A stretch of 64,000 nt of DNA, taken from NCBI GenBank assembly GCA_027475525.1, contig JAMWFC010000026.1:124001-188000 (forward strand), in the 5' to 3' direction. The notes beneath the pieces were generated by a model. The model made no database searches. It was not told the DNA's origin and was given only the letters and a program-made list of their open reading frames with translations. Below, piece after piece: positions 22,742-34,899 of the stretch (its first letter is position 1; each line of letters starts with the position of its first letter). Both the position numbers and the translations under genes were made by a program. Source of the stretch: Macrolepiota albuminosa. Its lineage: Eukaryota; Basidiomycota; Agaricomycetes; Agaricales; Agaricaceae.

Positions 22742-25694
22742 CTAGGACCCGGATGACGATGCTCCCGCAACCGTGCCCGTCTCAGTCACCATTGACTCCT
22801 CCTCCAGTGCAATGTTAATCGCGGGAGGGGGAGGCGCCGATTCCGTCCTCGGTGGGGTTATAGGCCCCTTGACTGCAAGCATGTCTACCACCATAGGCTC
22901 TGTTAGTGCGATGTTAATCGCTAAAGCTGTGGTGGTGAGCGTACCCTGCTCTGCTATGCGTGACAGGAGATTGACCCAGCCTGGGTCCATGTCAGCTGTG
23001 GGCAGGTCATGCGCTGCCATGCGTTTTAGGAGGCGGACCTGGTTTGGGTCCATGCCAATGAGATAGTAGAGGCCATTGGCCTCGGGGGTTTTGGGGAGAC
23101 GACTTTCCTTGTTGTGCTTGAACATAAGACGATAATGATCGTCTTCAGTCATCTCCCGCCATCCATCCCATTGTGGGATTGCGGGAGGGGTGCCGTATTT
23201 ATTCAAGCGCTCCATGCGCTCATCGTCAATGTCGCGGAAGATGTCCATAGACATCGTGGGGGCATGGAATTGCTGCTCCAGGAAGACCACTCCGTATGTA
23301 TAGGCGTGGTCCACCCAGTCGGCAGGTATCTGGTTGTGCAGTAAGACGCGTAATGCGTTGTCGTCGGAAAAGTTCCATGCAAAGTCGTCTGGTATGTGCA
23401 CGGGATGAAGTTCCAGCTAGTGCCCTCTCTGGGGCTCAAACGGCTGGTCTGGGAACATGGCATCATAAGAGGCGATAGCCTCACGGTAAAGACCTGGGCG
23501 GGCCATGATGAGAGTCATGCACCGCACGATCACGGGCTTGGCTGCGCTGTTAGCGCAAAGGGCTCGGCATAAGGCGAACCCAAAGAGGGTTCGCCAGTGC
23601 ATACGGTAGGCATGGGTGACTGCAATGCCTTGATACGTGTTTTCCAACCCTGGACGACCAAAGATCAGCACATACTGTGCAAGCTGATCCAGGTCGAACG
23701 GAGTGGAAGGGTCTTGAGCACGCATTACACGCAGCGCAGTCGAGCTGTCTTCTTTTATGCGCAGAAAGCGCCCTGGAATGTGTTGGCACTTGACGAGCAC
23801 AAGGTCGTCTGTCCCCTGGGCTGGGTTGACAAGGTCTTGATAGCGCGGGTCCTTCATCAGGAGCATCATTGTTTGGTCATGTAATAACTCATTGGTTTGC
23901 TGGGCAAACATCTGAAGCTCCGTGATGAGGAGGTAGGCGGTAACCCGTTCACAATGGGGAGCATGCTCGTTTGAATAATATTTGTAGAGCCAATCCAGCT
24001 CTAATAGCATGCGCAGAAGGACGCGAGGGGAATACTTGTAAACAACGCTGGCCGGAATGCCAGCACGGTGCCCAGATGAAAACTCATATGCCGCTGCCCG
24101 GTTGGCCTCGGCTCCCAACAGCACGGTATTCGAATGGTACGAATAATAAGTGCAGTGGCTGAGTGCTCCCCTAAAGCACAAATTTGTTCGCTCGATATTG
24201 AGCGATCCCCACACCTTCACTCCCAATCCATTGGGGATTCTCCCCGAGAACTCATCCTTGGACCTCTGCTTGAGGGCCTGCAGCTCTTTGGCGCAAATCG
24301 CCTTCTTCTTTGCAATGCGCTTATTGCGCGATACTCGCTGGAATTGGTCCGCCGCCGATTCCCCTTCCTCTGCCTCCTCCTCATGCTCCGAGCTCGACTC
24401 TCCATAGTCGCTCTCGTCGGATAAGGAGGCCACGGGTGCTTTGCCTTTTTCAGGCATGGAACAATTCTTCGAGGTCACCACCAGACCGTCATATTGCTTG
24501 GGAGAGCGAGGGTTGGTGGTCAAGACGACCATGGGAAAGTGTGCCTGCAGTGCAGGCACAGTAACGGGCAACAGAAACAACATTGAGACCTTCCTGGCCT
24601 GTGCGGGAATGCCAGCCAGGAACTCTATCACCTCCAGCTTGTAGGCATCAAGAGGAGGCTTATGGCCTCGACATTGGCATACCAACCCCGACTTGACCGG
24701 GGGGGAAGATCCAAATGATGGCTGAGCCACCAGGGGGACAGGCGCATTTCGCGCCAGAGTTCTTCCCCCAGGCTCAGCTCAAGGAACAATGGTAGTGGGC
24801 GCTCTTGGCGCCACAGCAATGGTTTTGGACCCCCTAAATGGGGCCCGGGATGATGCAGTTTCCCGCTGGCCCAGGGACAGACCTGCCAAGGGTTCACTAA
24901 CTGCAGTCAGCGACTCTGAGGAGGCCTGAGGGCCCGACTCGGGCAACTGTAATGACGAAGCCACGGGCTGAGCAGGCTGCTCATGGTGTGTGAATTGCGC
25001 TTCTGATGGCATCCTTGCCTGTGGAGGGTCAACCGGTCGACTGGGCTGATATTTAGCCCTCTTGACCTTGGCAGTCGGTTCCTCACCCGTGGCAATTTTG
25101 CACTTAGACACACGTTCAATCTGTTCCAGCGCTGCGACACGCTGCCTCTTCATCAGCTCAATCTGGTCAAGCAATCCCTCCATCACCATCACGGCCAAAC
25201 TGTCCTGCAGGAAGGATGCAGTTGCAGGGACTGGCTGTCCTGCTGCTTCTAGTCTGCCCAACAGCACGTCTGACACTGCTAAACTCTGCACTTGTGGCGC
25301 AGGCTCCCCATGACTCTTCCACAGGCTGATGCGCCCATGGTACTGACAGCGGCCCCATCACCACACCCGCATATGTCAGATGCGACGCAGCTGGACGTGC
25401 CGACGGTTCCTGATAGTAGCGCTTGTGGCACATGCTGTCCTCTGGGTGCCCATAGCGCCCTTTGTCATCGACCTCCATCTCTTGCGAGTGGAGGGGTGTC
25501 TGGTATGGAAGTGGCTCGTCACGGCCTGGGTAGGCCACGCCCGCTGACTGAAACTGGCTTACCACCGGATATGGCGGCTGCCTCTGGTACTGATCAGGAT
25601 AATCACAGTTTTGTATATTCGGGGGTCTCCTCCCTCCACTAGAGCCTTGCCGGCTCTGATCACCCTTTTGCGGCCCCCAATAGGCCATTTTCAC
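22742..25694 (-). pseudogene. Element B ORF3 (accessory gene after pol)
   Basis: It reads from ATG at 25694 to 22742, about 984 codons, in pieces 25694-25167, 25291-24779, 24730-23417 and 23401-22742. One frameshift near 25300 and stops near 24780 and 23418 break it. The N-terminus is Q/P/Y-rich. A helical stretch around 25150 (LLDQIELMKRQRVAALEQI) aligns with that of A. The 437-codon piece holds the conserved region (IFGRPG, HWRTLFGFAL, ARPGLYREA), followed by LLHNQIPADWVDHAYTYGV and WDGWREMTEDDHYRL. Overall similarity to A and A' is clear but distant, so the gene has been kept through divergence of two families. No known domain recognised. Confidence 0.7.
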
Positions 25695-28600
25695 TAGACA
25701 TGTAGACTACATGTATTGGGACTGAGAAAAGAAAGAAAAAAAAACAATCTCCCAACTCTGCTAGTGGTGTAAATAACCACAAATACACGCCACCCAGCCT
25801 CTCACCGGCAATCAAAGTAGACTTTGTCCATATTCCACCACCACACACGCATTACGCACGTTTTGCTAGCTGTTGAGGGTGTTTCACGCCCTGCAACTCT
25901 AGATACCTGTCCATCGCTGCAAGGTCTTTGCAGTTCACTAGTGGTTCCCAGGTAGTATCACCTAAGCTCCACCTTACCTCAAATTCGAGGCTTTTTTTTG
26001 TCCACTGATGACCTATGAGGTCATCTACAAACCACTCCTGGTCATTGCCAGTTCCAAAGTCATACGGCTCCAGCGTTGCGCGGTTAGGGAAGAGCGCATT
26101 ACTACTGACCATATACGGTTGCAATAGCGACACATGAAACTTGGGCACTATTCTGCGCACTTGCAGCGCCTGAGGTAGTTCCAGCACGTAGTTAGACATG
26201 CTTGGCTCCGCCTCAAGGACCTTATATGGTCCAATCCACTTCGGACACAACTTACTCGCCCTGCCTTTTGGCAGGTTCAAGTTCTTTGTCAAAAGGTACA
26301 CTAGGCTCCCTTTCTTGATGTCCGCTCATCACGTCTGCGATTATTCGCATGTTTGGTCTGCCATACACGCGATTCTATAATCGTGTCATGGGCATCTGCC
26401 AGATTCCTTAGCGCGTTGTGCGCAAACTGCTTTACTCCCACATGAATAACTTCGTCCATACGAAGTTCACAAATCATGGATGGCATGTATCCATTGTTGA
26501 GTTCAAAGGGTGAATACCCTGTAGTTTCTGATATGCTCGCGTTTATCGCGAATTCTATAAGGGGACATCTATCCACCCAGTCCTTCTGATCAGGACGTAC
26601 AAACGCTCACAGGATTTGCGCGATATTTCTATTTGCACATTCAGTTTGACCGTCTGTTTGCAGATGAAACAACGTTGACATGAGCAACTTTGCTCCCAGC
26701 AGTTTGTGCAACTCCTTCCACCATTTGGAAGTGAACTTAGCATCTCGATCGCTTACAATCGAACTTGGCAGTCCATGGAGGCGTACTATCTCCTTGAGAT
26801 AGATCCACGACAAGTCCGACGCTGTCATGGTGGTTCTCACCGGAATGAGATGGACCATACTGGTCATTCTGCAGATCACTACCCACAGGTAGTTAAAGCC
26901 TTTCGACTTGAGGAACGGACCTATAAAGTCCATCCCAATCAAATCCCAAGGTTTGACTGGTATAGGTAACGAGTGAAGCTTTTCTGGTGGCTTCAATGTC
27001 GAGACTTTTGACTGTTGACATAGCTCACATGTTGAGCAAAATTGGCTCGTCTCTTTGGCCATTTGCGGCCACCAGTACCAGCATCGCACATAGTCCAGCG
27101 TTTTCTGAGTTCCGAAGTGGCCCACTACTCTATGGGCCTGGTCCAGGATAGTCGTAATCAACAACCTCTCCTGGGGAATGCAGATGACTTTGGACCCTGT
27201 GGGTCTGGTAAGGTAGACGAGCTGCTGCTCCACCTTGAAGCGCGGATGCGCTTGGATATTGTTCAGAATCTCTAGGAAAAGATTATCATCTTTGTATCCT
27301 TGCTGGATACGTGTGCGGAATTGCGCATTGCCTAAGTCGGCCGGTGCAGGCGTATGGTCCTGTGACTCCAGCGCTTGCTGGAGCGTCATACCAGTACCTC
27401 CCGTAGGCACCCCTTGCCTTGTCTCTTCACTTGGCTGAGGGGCCTCATGATCCACTAGCACCTGGGCTTTGATATTGCAAGTCTCCCGCTGTTCATGCAG
27501 TCGCTTACTGCGACGTGTTTCCTGTGCTCACATGGCACGTAGCTCGACCCTATGTTCCCTGATTTTGTGGAATCGATGCAGAGGCAAATCTTCGCCCTCT
27601 GGGTCAATACGTTTGTCCGCCTGGACATAGTTATGCATGTCATGGACGTCATCTTGAGTATCACTCTCGAAATATCGAGATAGGCAATCCGCGACTTTGT
27701 TCAATTCACCTTTTACATAGGTGATGTCGAACTGGTACCACGACATGTAGTCAATCCAGCGATGTTGTCATGGAGACAGGTGCACCTGAGTCTTGAAGAT
27801 TTCTAGTGCTTTGTGATCCATAATAATGTGGATCTTATATCCCATCAGTTTATCCTCCCATTTTAGGAGGGCTTCCAGGATGGCGAGTGTTTCTAACTCG
27901 TGCACAGCATAATTCTGCTGAGCAGCAGTGAATTTACAGGACATAAATCCTGCTGGTCGGCAAGTCTGCCACGTTTTACCCTGGCCAAACATGGCCCCAA
28001 CCTCAGTCTTCGACGCATTGCAAATGAGCCAGATGGGCTCGTCAATGCGTGGGTCAATTGGCCGAATGACTGGCGTTTTCGCGCATATGTGCTTAATCAT
28101 CTCAAAACACCACTGATGCAGTGGTCTCCAATGAAACGGTGACCCATTCTGGGTCATGGCCATAAGTGGCCCGGTGTATGCAGTGATGTCTGGCAAGAAG
28201 TTGCCAATATAGTTCACCAGTCCGACAAATCATTGGATATCATTATATGTGCGTGGAGTACGCCACTCTCGGATTTGGTCGAGCTTATCCGTATCCGGAT
28301 GAATGCCCTTCTCGTCAATGACGTGACCGAGACAATCTATACTCGTTGCGTACAACTCGCACTTCTTCCATTTGAGATAGAGACTGGCCTTCCGTAGCCG
28401 TTCAAATACGACTCATAGGTGCTGCTCATGCTCCTCAATGGAGTCAGAAAATATGAATATATCGTCTAAATAGACGTCCATGAACTTCCTGATTACATCT
28501 TGGAAGATTGAGGTCATTAACCTCTGAAATGTCGCTGGTGCATTACAATCACCAATCTGTATGATGAGTGTCTTCAGTATATCCTCTTCGCGGATGCAAA

Positions 28601-29345
28601 CCTGTTCGTACGCATCTGTGAGGTCGATTTTTGACCTATACTTTGCTGTCGCGACATCTTCTCGTATTACTTCCTGATCTGAAAGAGGTGTCACATCCTT
28701 GACTGTATTATCATTGCGCTGTTGCGCATCCAATGCAGTCCTTAACGTTCCATCCTTCTTGGGAATACAAAGTAATGGTGCAGCTTGCACCGCTGGTCGT
28801 GGTTCCCACCACTTTGTGTTTATGTATCTATTCGTCTTTTCACGAAGTTGATCCTGTAGTGCTCGTGGGCAGCGAGGCAAATGATACTTGTACTGCTTGT
28901 TATTGTCAATGAGGTTAATCTCATGATTAACCTCCTGCCACGGAGGAAGCTCTTCCTTTGTTCCATTGACAATATCAGCAAACTCCAGTTGCCATTGCTG
29001 GCGCAATCGAGGAATATCCTCCTCTGTAAGGCTCACAGCCTTACCTTTTCCTTTGGCTACGTGTGCTATACGCGGTTGAACCTTTGGTTCAAATCGCTCC
29101 CGTAAGGCACGTACGTGCTCCTCTGTGAGATCTCCCGGATTCAACCTTACAACCGGTTGTTTCCTTGTCATATTCGCCGACAACTGCATGCTTCTCGCTT
29201 TCAGCGAGAGTCCGTCAAATACAATATCCAATGTTTCGGAAATCTCGTCCTCTCGTGCGTGACGGTACACTTTTCCCATCTGGGTTGCCTGCACCCTTCC
29301 CATAGCCTGCATCACCATTGACGCTACCAACTCATTCCACTCCCG

Positions 29346-29499
29346 TGGCATTCATGGGTCATACGCCCATTGCACTCCTGGCCGAGGCACTGGTCGGTCC
29401 ATTAGCGACCTAGTGCTACCCATGGCATTCATGGGTCATACGCCCATTGCACTCCTGGCCGAGGCACTGGTCGGTCCATTAGCGACCTAGTGCTACCCA
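29346..29499. repeat. 77-bp tandem duplication (B pol)
   Basis: Copies 29346-29422 and 29423-29499 are identical and fall just upstream of the RT domain. Confidence 0.9.
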
Positions 29500-29669
29500 C
29501 AGTTTCCATTGTACTGTATACCTCGTCCTTGACAAGATCCTCAACCTTCACTCAAGAGCTAGTCAGCTGGCATTCCAGCGACTCCACCATGCGTCTACCA
29601 CGCTTATTCTTGCACTGTACAGCCTGTTTAGGCTTTTCATTGGTACACCCAATCACCTCCGGGTGCTTC

Positions 29670-29823
29670 CCCTTCTTCAGAGTTCCTTGAAACTCTTCCT
29701 CAGACATCAGTATAGCCGGCGAGTCTGCCGGCAGGCTTTTCAGTGGCCCTTCTTCAGAGTTCCTTGAAACTCTTCCTCAGACATCAGTATAGCCGGCGAG
29801 TCTGCCGGCAGGCTTTTCAGTGG
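29670..29823. repeat. 77-bp tandem duplication (B protease-RT linker)
   Basis: Copies 29670-29746 and 29747-29823 are identical. Together with the 29346 duplication they add 154 nt, which explains the apparent frame change between protease and RT. Confidence 0.9.
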
Positions 29824-30378
29824 GGCCTGTTTGTCCTCCACCTCCTGTACAGTCACTCTCCTGCGACCATCTAGTCAGTTGCGTTCATCACACCGCTTTT
29901 CAGTTGTGCGATAGCGCCTCAAATGACCATCTGTGTCGTTCAACACCACTTTCTCCACCTTTAAAGGCGTACCATTCACAACGACCATGTCGTTCACAAA
30001 ATCCAGCGACACCTTGTTCTTACGCATGAATGGCATACCGATAATCATGTTGTAGCGATCAAAATTTGCTATATCCACATATTCTTTTGTCGACGTCCCT
30101 GACGTCTTTATTCTCACTTCCACACCAAACTGCACCATGGCACGACTCCCTACAGTCCCCAGCTGGAGCATCAGCGACTCCTCCAGTTCATGAACGCAAA
30201 TCATGTTGACATGAGCAAACTGGGGCGTAATGCCCGTAGTGGTACTCCTGGAGTCCCACAATGTCCATGCCAGATGTCCATTGACATCAACATATGTGAC
30301 CAGGCACTCCTTCTCCTCGGGAGTATAGCATGGCCTGTGCAACTTATTAGTTGCCTTCTGCAGGGTTACACGTCTCAT

Positions 30379-33375
30379 TCAGACGTGCTGATCTCCATGG
30401 CACTCAGTCAGTGCAAACAGGTGTTCTTCCTCGTCTTCACGAGCATAATAGTCGCTGTCATACATGTCCACTGCGACATATTTGTTGCCGTCAATCTGGA
30501 CGCTCTTGGCGTCATCCACTTCTGACCCGTCAGCCTCTACTTGCAGCTCCTCCTCCATTTCGTCAACGACCTCATTGTCCTCGTCGTCACTGATGACATC
30601 GCTTGGTGCCGCAGCCATATGGGCCGCTCAGATGTGTGCCTTAGGAGGGGCGGGACACTCCTTAGCAAAATGTCTGCCCCTGCCACAATTGTAGCACACT
30701 AAGGGATCCCCTGCAGGCCTTCTCTGGGCTGCTCCTAGAACCCCAGCGGTTTTGCCCGCCATACGTGCTGCAGGTGCCACTACTCCTCTTGGTGCTACTT
30801 GAGTCTGACCCAAAAAGGGTCGACTATCCTTCACTGGCAATTGTCCAGCAGGCTTTGATTGAGGCCGTTGGCCTCCAGGGATTGTCTTACGAACAACAAA
30901 TCGCGGATTGCAATTGTTCTCCATCTCCGTCTGTTTGGCCAGGAAGGTTCCCACCTTCACTGCCTGACGGTTCACAGTTCCTCGGCAGGAACTCCACTGC
31001 TCATAATGGTTTGCCGTCCGTGTTGACTGCTCATAACGGATGGCATATGCCAAGAATTTGGTTACAGTATTGACCTCTGGAGACAAATTGTCGTCGCATA
31101 TCAACGCTCTCCTCATGTCTGCGGGTATTCCGTCCAGGAATGTCTCACGAATAGTGTATTCATCTGGATAGATGGCCATATTCTGTGCATGACCCACCAG
31201 GTCATCATAAAAGGTCTGGATGCCAGTCTTAGCGTCATACACTGCCTTTCTAAAGGCATCACAAGCTTCCTGCATTGTAGCAGCATTGACAAAACGATTG
31301 TACAGTCCTATCAGGACTTTTTTAAATGTCCAATGCGGTTTGTCGCGATTAATGTGGAGAACATGGCGACGGAACCAATTCCGAGCCTCTCCCTCCATAA
31401 ATTTGTGTAGCATGAATATCCTCTCCTGGTCCATGTTGTCTCCACCATAGCAGCAGGCTGCGAGGTGGTAGCACACGTCCATGGCCCAATCCTCCAGTTG
31501 AGAGAACCTATGTCCTCTGGCGTACGCACGTATGTGCTTACCATTGGATTTACGGGGACTTACCCCAGCAGGGAACTTAAATCTGACTCCAAGGGAGTCA
31601 TCCACCAGACAAGTGAGGTGGTCATGCATATGATCCATATGGATCCTGACCGCTTCATTCATTCCCGGCGTAGTTTCACGCAATTCATGAGGTGCGGGCA
31701 TCAAAAATGCCCAAGGACTGCAAAACAGGTGTTCGTTGGCCGTTTGTTCTGGCCGTGGGGTGGGCTGTTGCCCTACTTGTGGCTCTGCTGGTACTCCACC
31801 AGCCTGCCTGCCACTATCACGACGATTATTATTGTCTCGATCGTTATTTTTGCGATCACGACCTCCACCATTGTTATTGCGACGACTTGGCTCCCTCCAT
31901 TCGTAGTGACCACTACTATCATCACTACCACCCAAACCTCTGTCTGGTTCAGCCGTCCGAGCCGCGAATTGTCGCCACATATCATCAACAGGCGTTACAC
32001 CCTCACACCCTTCAAAGACTACCCCTTGGTCGTCAATTAACAACTCACCATGATCGCGCAAGTCCTGGTTGCGTATCCTCTGGTAATTGACGTGTTCATT
32101 CCAGTTGTCCACTAGGTGGACGTGTCACACTACGCGTCGTGGTCGTGTTCGCTCCTCAAGAATGTGAACTTCATCCACCTCCTCCTTGATTGTAACTTGC
32201 TTACGAGGTGTCTTAACCTCCTGCACTACAAGTAGTGCCTCTGGCTCTGCTGGAGTCGTTGTCACAGTCTCCACCTCAGACAATGCCTGCTGAGGCACTC
32301 CACTAACAATGCGTTGACGGTTTGCGGCGTTCTGACGCCGAACATAGTCTTGCTAAGACTCATTAGCCTGACGAGGCGCATTGAGCAATTCCATCACGTC
32401 CACAATTAATGGCGCTTGTCTGCGCACACTCATCTCACATTCTACTGAGTCGGCTGGAGTAGCCATTGAGACTGCTGACCCTCGCGCCGCTTTGCGCTTA
32501 AGGTATTCCACTACTTTGAGTTCAAAGATGCGCACAAACAATTCGATATATTCATTCGAATCTGCACAGGGTACATCATGGCTCCTAGCAGCCAGCAACC
32601 GTAAGTGCTTCACTACATAAAGCTGAAGACGCTTTTGCGTCGATTCCTTCGCGACCGCCGGATATCGGTCCAACACCAGCTGTAACTGGATAGACAAGGT
32701 CGAATGCGACCTTTTGCTTTCCTCATCATCTGAGGATTCCAGCTCAGACTCTAAGTCCATAACTCTCCTGAGGCCGTCATGCCTCACTTGCGGCTGTTTG
32801 CCGGCCCGTCTGTGCAACTCTGGAATTCCAGGCGCTGTTGATGCCTTTTCCAACCTTACGACATTGTCATCCTCCCTACTGACCACTATTGCTGGTCCTT
32901 GCGTCTGTCCTTGTGTTGTCAGTGATGACGGTCCCGGTTTGGTAGCCGCATCGGCCACATATTCCAAAAGCTGTTCAGTAGGTGCAGTCCGGAAGGGGGT
33001 ACTATGCGCAAATGCGCTGCCTTGTACCATTTCCGAGTACTGGGTAATATCCGGTTGACCCTCAGAATGAGCTGACGAGCTCTCAGGCAATACCGGATAC
33101 ATCAATGAAGGCATTTGGCTCGCTGGCAGCGACACTCCTGAGACCGTGGATCTCTCTCCTGGTTTACCACCAGGTCGTACAATGGACATCATCTGTGATA
33201 TGGATAGCCCACCCAGCATTCCAAAGCTCGTGCTGACATCGCGAGGAATCTTTTCGTCCCGCTTTGGCGGAGGTTGGTATGCTGACGCAAATTGCGTCTT
33301 CACAGCTTGAAGCTCAGGTAGGTCACCTGTGTCTGCAGCTGGGAACGGAGGATCCGGATCAAGAGAGCCAGTCAT
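30379..33375 (-). pseudogene. gag: Element B gag part of the gag-pol frame
   Basis: One reading frame from ATG at 33375 runs through 32353, 30628 and 30379 and into pol. Stops are TAG at 32353 and TGA near 32128, 30628 and 30379; most fit CGA or CAG changed to a stop. The N-terminal ~420 codons are a Ser/Pro-rich and acidic region of unknown role. A capsid-like domain (31600-31050) includes GEARNWFRRHVL, and one CCHC knuckle follows (CYNCGRGRHFAKEC, ~30690). A strongly acidic linker leads to the protease. Unusually, there is no separate pol frame. Confidence 0.8.
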
Positions 33376-33486
33376 GGAAGCACGTTTTCAACGTGATGCC
33401 AACAGAGAATCGAGAGGTTTTGATGATAGTTGCCTAGTCGGTAACAAGCCTAGAGTCTAAAGCCGATAGCAGAAGATTTAAAAAAA

Positions 33487-33660
33487 TGTAACTGGAGTTA
33501 CGGGTTAGAACTATCTTGTGTGTATCACACAAGTGCTAAATCAGACCGCAGTATCGGATTTGACTAGTACTTAGAGTGAAAACAAGATGTTGTCTTATGT
33601 AATACTCTACTAAATGATTATAGTGTCGTTGACGCTAAGAACATGGATGACTCCATTACA
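33487..33660 (-). mobile_element. Element B 5' LTR
   Basis: 174 bp, TGTAACTGG...CCATTACA on plus, directly followed by the target-site copy GTGGA. Internal DNA next to it on the minus strand starts with a run of T and then AAATCTTCTGC; no tRNA complement recognised. Confidence 0.92.
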
Positions 33661-33886
33661 GTGGACATCCTGGAAGCATCAGCTTCCGTGTTCACCACTT
33701 CGGACGTGTTATGCGTCCTTCTTCACAATCAAATTCCGGTCAGCTGGGCTGACCATGTGTATACCTATGGGGTCACCTACTTGGCCCACCTCTTCTTCAG
33801 CAACAGCCAGCTCTACAACAAGGCGGCTGCTATCGATGATAAGAGGCTGCAATGCCTCAACCATTACAGTACACCCCAGTCCATTG

Positions 33887-34676
33887 TGTCACGACCCCTC
33901 CCCCCCGGAACCTCCCCGGGACACCCCCGGAGTCCCATCCGGGAACCTCTTTCGTCAATCCCACAGCGCACCCCGCCCCCGCCGCTGCCGACGCCGCCAT
34001 CACACGCATCGAGGACTGCCATCAGCCATCAACGATCGCCATCAGCCAGCCCCCCGGGACCCCTGCATCACGGACCCCGGGATCACCCGCCATCAACGAT
34101 CAGATCACGCGGCTCGCATCCGGCCATCACGCATCACGCCCCACGCATCACAACCTCCCTCCGCACCAATTGATCGCGCGTGTGGGGAAGTCCCCGGCCG
34201 CTACTCAATGGCCCCCGGAACTCATCCCAGACACCCCGGAATCCCGAGACACGATCCGTAGTACTTATAGTATAGCTCCCCGTTGTATTCGCTAGTCTTG
34301 ATATTACATACTTTGCATACTGTTACTTTGGATATTGCGTGCCCTCTGTTTGACTGGTACGCCTCGTTTGGTACGCTTCGACTGGCACGCCTTAGTATTC
34401 GCGTGCTATAAGTTTGGTACGCACTTCGCGACTCTTAAGTTACTAACTTGGTCTCGTCTTAGAACCTCCGGTTCACGACTCGACCCCCTCTAACTCCCAG
34501 CCACTCTCATCCAAAACCCCCGGACTCTAGTCCCCTCTCCCGGGATTACCCCTGTCCTCGTCTTGAACCCCGGAGTCCTAGCCCCGGAGTTCCAGACACC
34601 CGAGTATCCGTAGATCAAGTCCGCATCGTAAGGGCGTCGCTTTCCCGGAAAGCCCCCGATTCAGCGGAACCTGACA
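33887..34676 (+). mobile_element. Element C 5' LTR
   Basis: 790 bp, TGTCACGACCCC...CCTGACA. A TATA-like CTTATAGTATA (34264-34274) lies ~28 nt before AGTCTTGATATTA (34294-34306), the predicted start of R. The U5 part repeats TTTGGTACGC-like units. Near 34180 the loop of a U3 hairpin is inverted relative to the 3' LTR. Confidence 0.92.
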
Positions 34677-34689
34677 TAATATCAAGACT
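34677..34689 (+). promoter_or_regulatory. Primer-binding site of element C (self-priming type)
   Basis: TAATATCAAGACT abuts the 5' LTR with no gap and is the perfect 13-nt reverse complement of 34294-34306. Element D has the same pair. Confidence 0.72.
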
Positions 34690-34899
34690 CTCTCCTTACA
34701 CCGTTCTTGATGGCTACGTATACTCACACTTACTACCCCACCGGGTACCAGACCGACCCTTACGGACGCCCGGTACCCGACCACTACTCCGCGCAGACCC
34801 CCCGCCCCGTCTACCCACCTCTCCCGTACGAACCTCCATACCTCCACCGCCACTGGGCCCCCGACCCGTCCCTCTACGACCTGGGGCCCTCAGCCAGCT

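Larger units (their letters stand above)
25852..30378 (-). pseudogene. pol: Element B pol part (protease, RT, RNase H, integrase, chromodomain)
   Basis: The retropepsin lies in 29875-30378 with an altered active site (DSRST where DSGST is expected) and IIGMPF downstream. RT runs from ~29000 to 28100 with YLDD near 28465 and a short deletion before QIGDCNAPATFQ. RNase H spans ~28020-27650, the integrase zinc finger ~27130-27000, and catalytic D, D, E are at ~26930, 26750 and 26660. A chromodomain ends the protein (EFEVRWSLGDTTWEP, ~25975). After the two 77-bp duplications near 29.3-29.8 kb are collapsed, this frame is the same as gag, so B originally coded one gag-pol polyprotein. A frameshift near 26310 and several TGA stops kill this copy. 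Confidence 0.85.
22201..33660 (-). mobile_element. Element B: Gypsy retrotransposon inserted in element A ORF3
   Basis: Two 174-bp LTRs (22201-22374, 33487-33660) bound an internal region coding on the minus strand for one long gag-pol frame and an ORF3. The target-site duplication GTGGA is perfect (22196-22200, 33661-33665) and lies in a Val-Asp codon pair of A's ORF3. The LTRs differ at eight positions, all transitions, seven of them explained by CpG decay. Two 77-bp duplications inflate its 11.46 kb. The polypurine tract on the minus strand is ATTGGGGGGTA (22375-22385). The primer site was not recognised. Confidence 0.92.
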
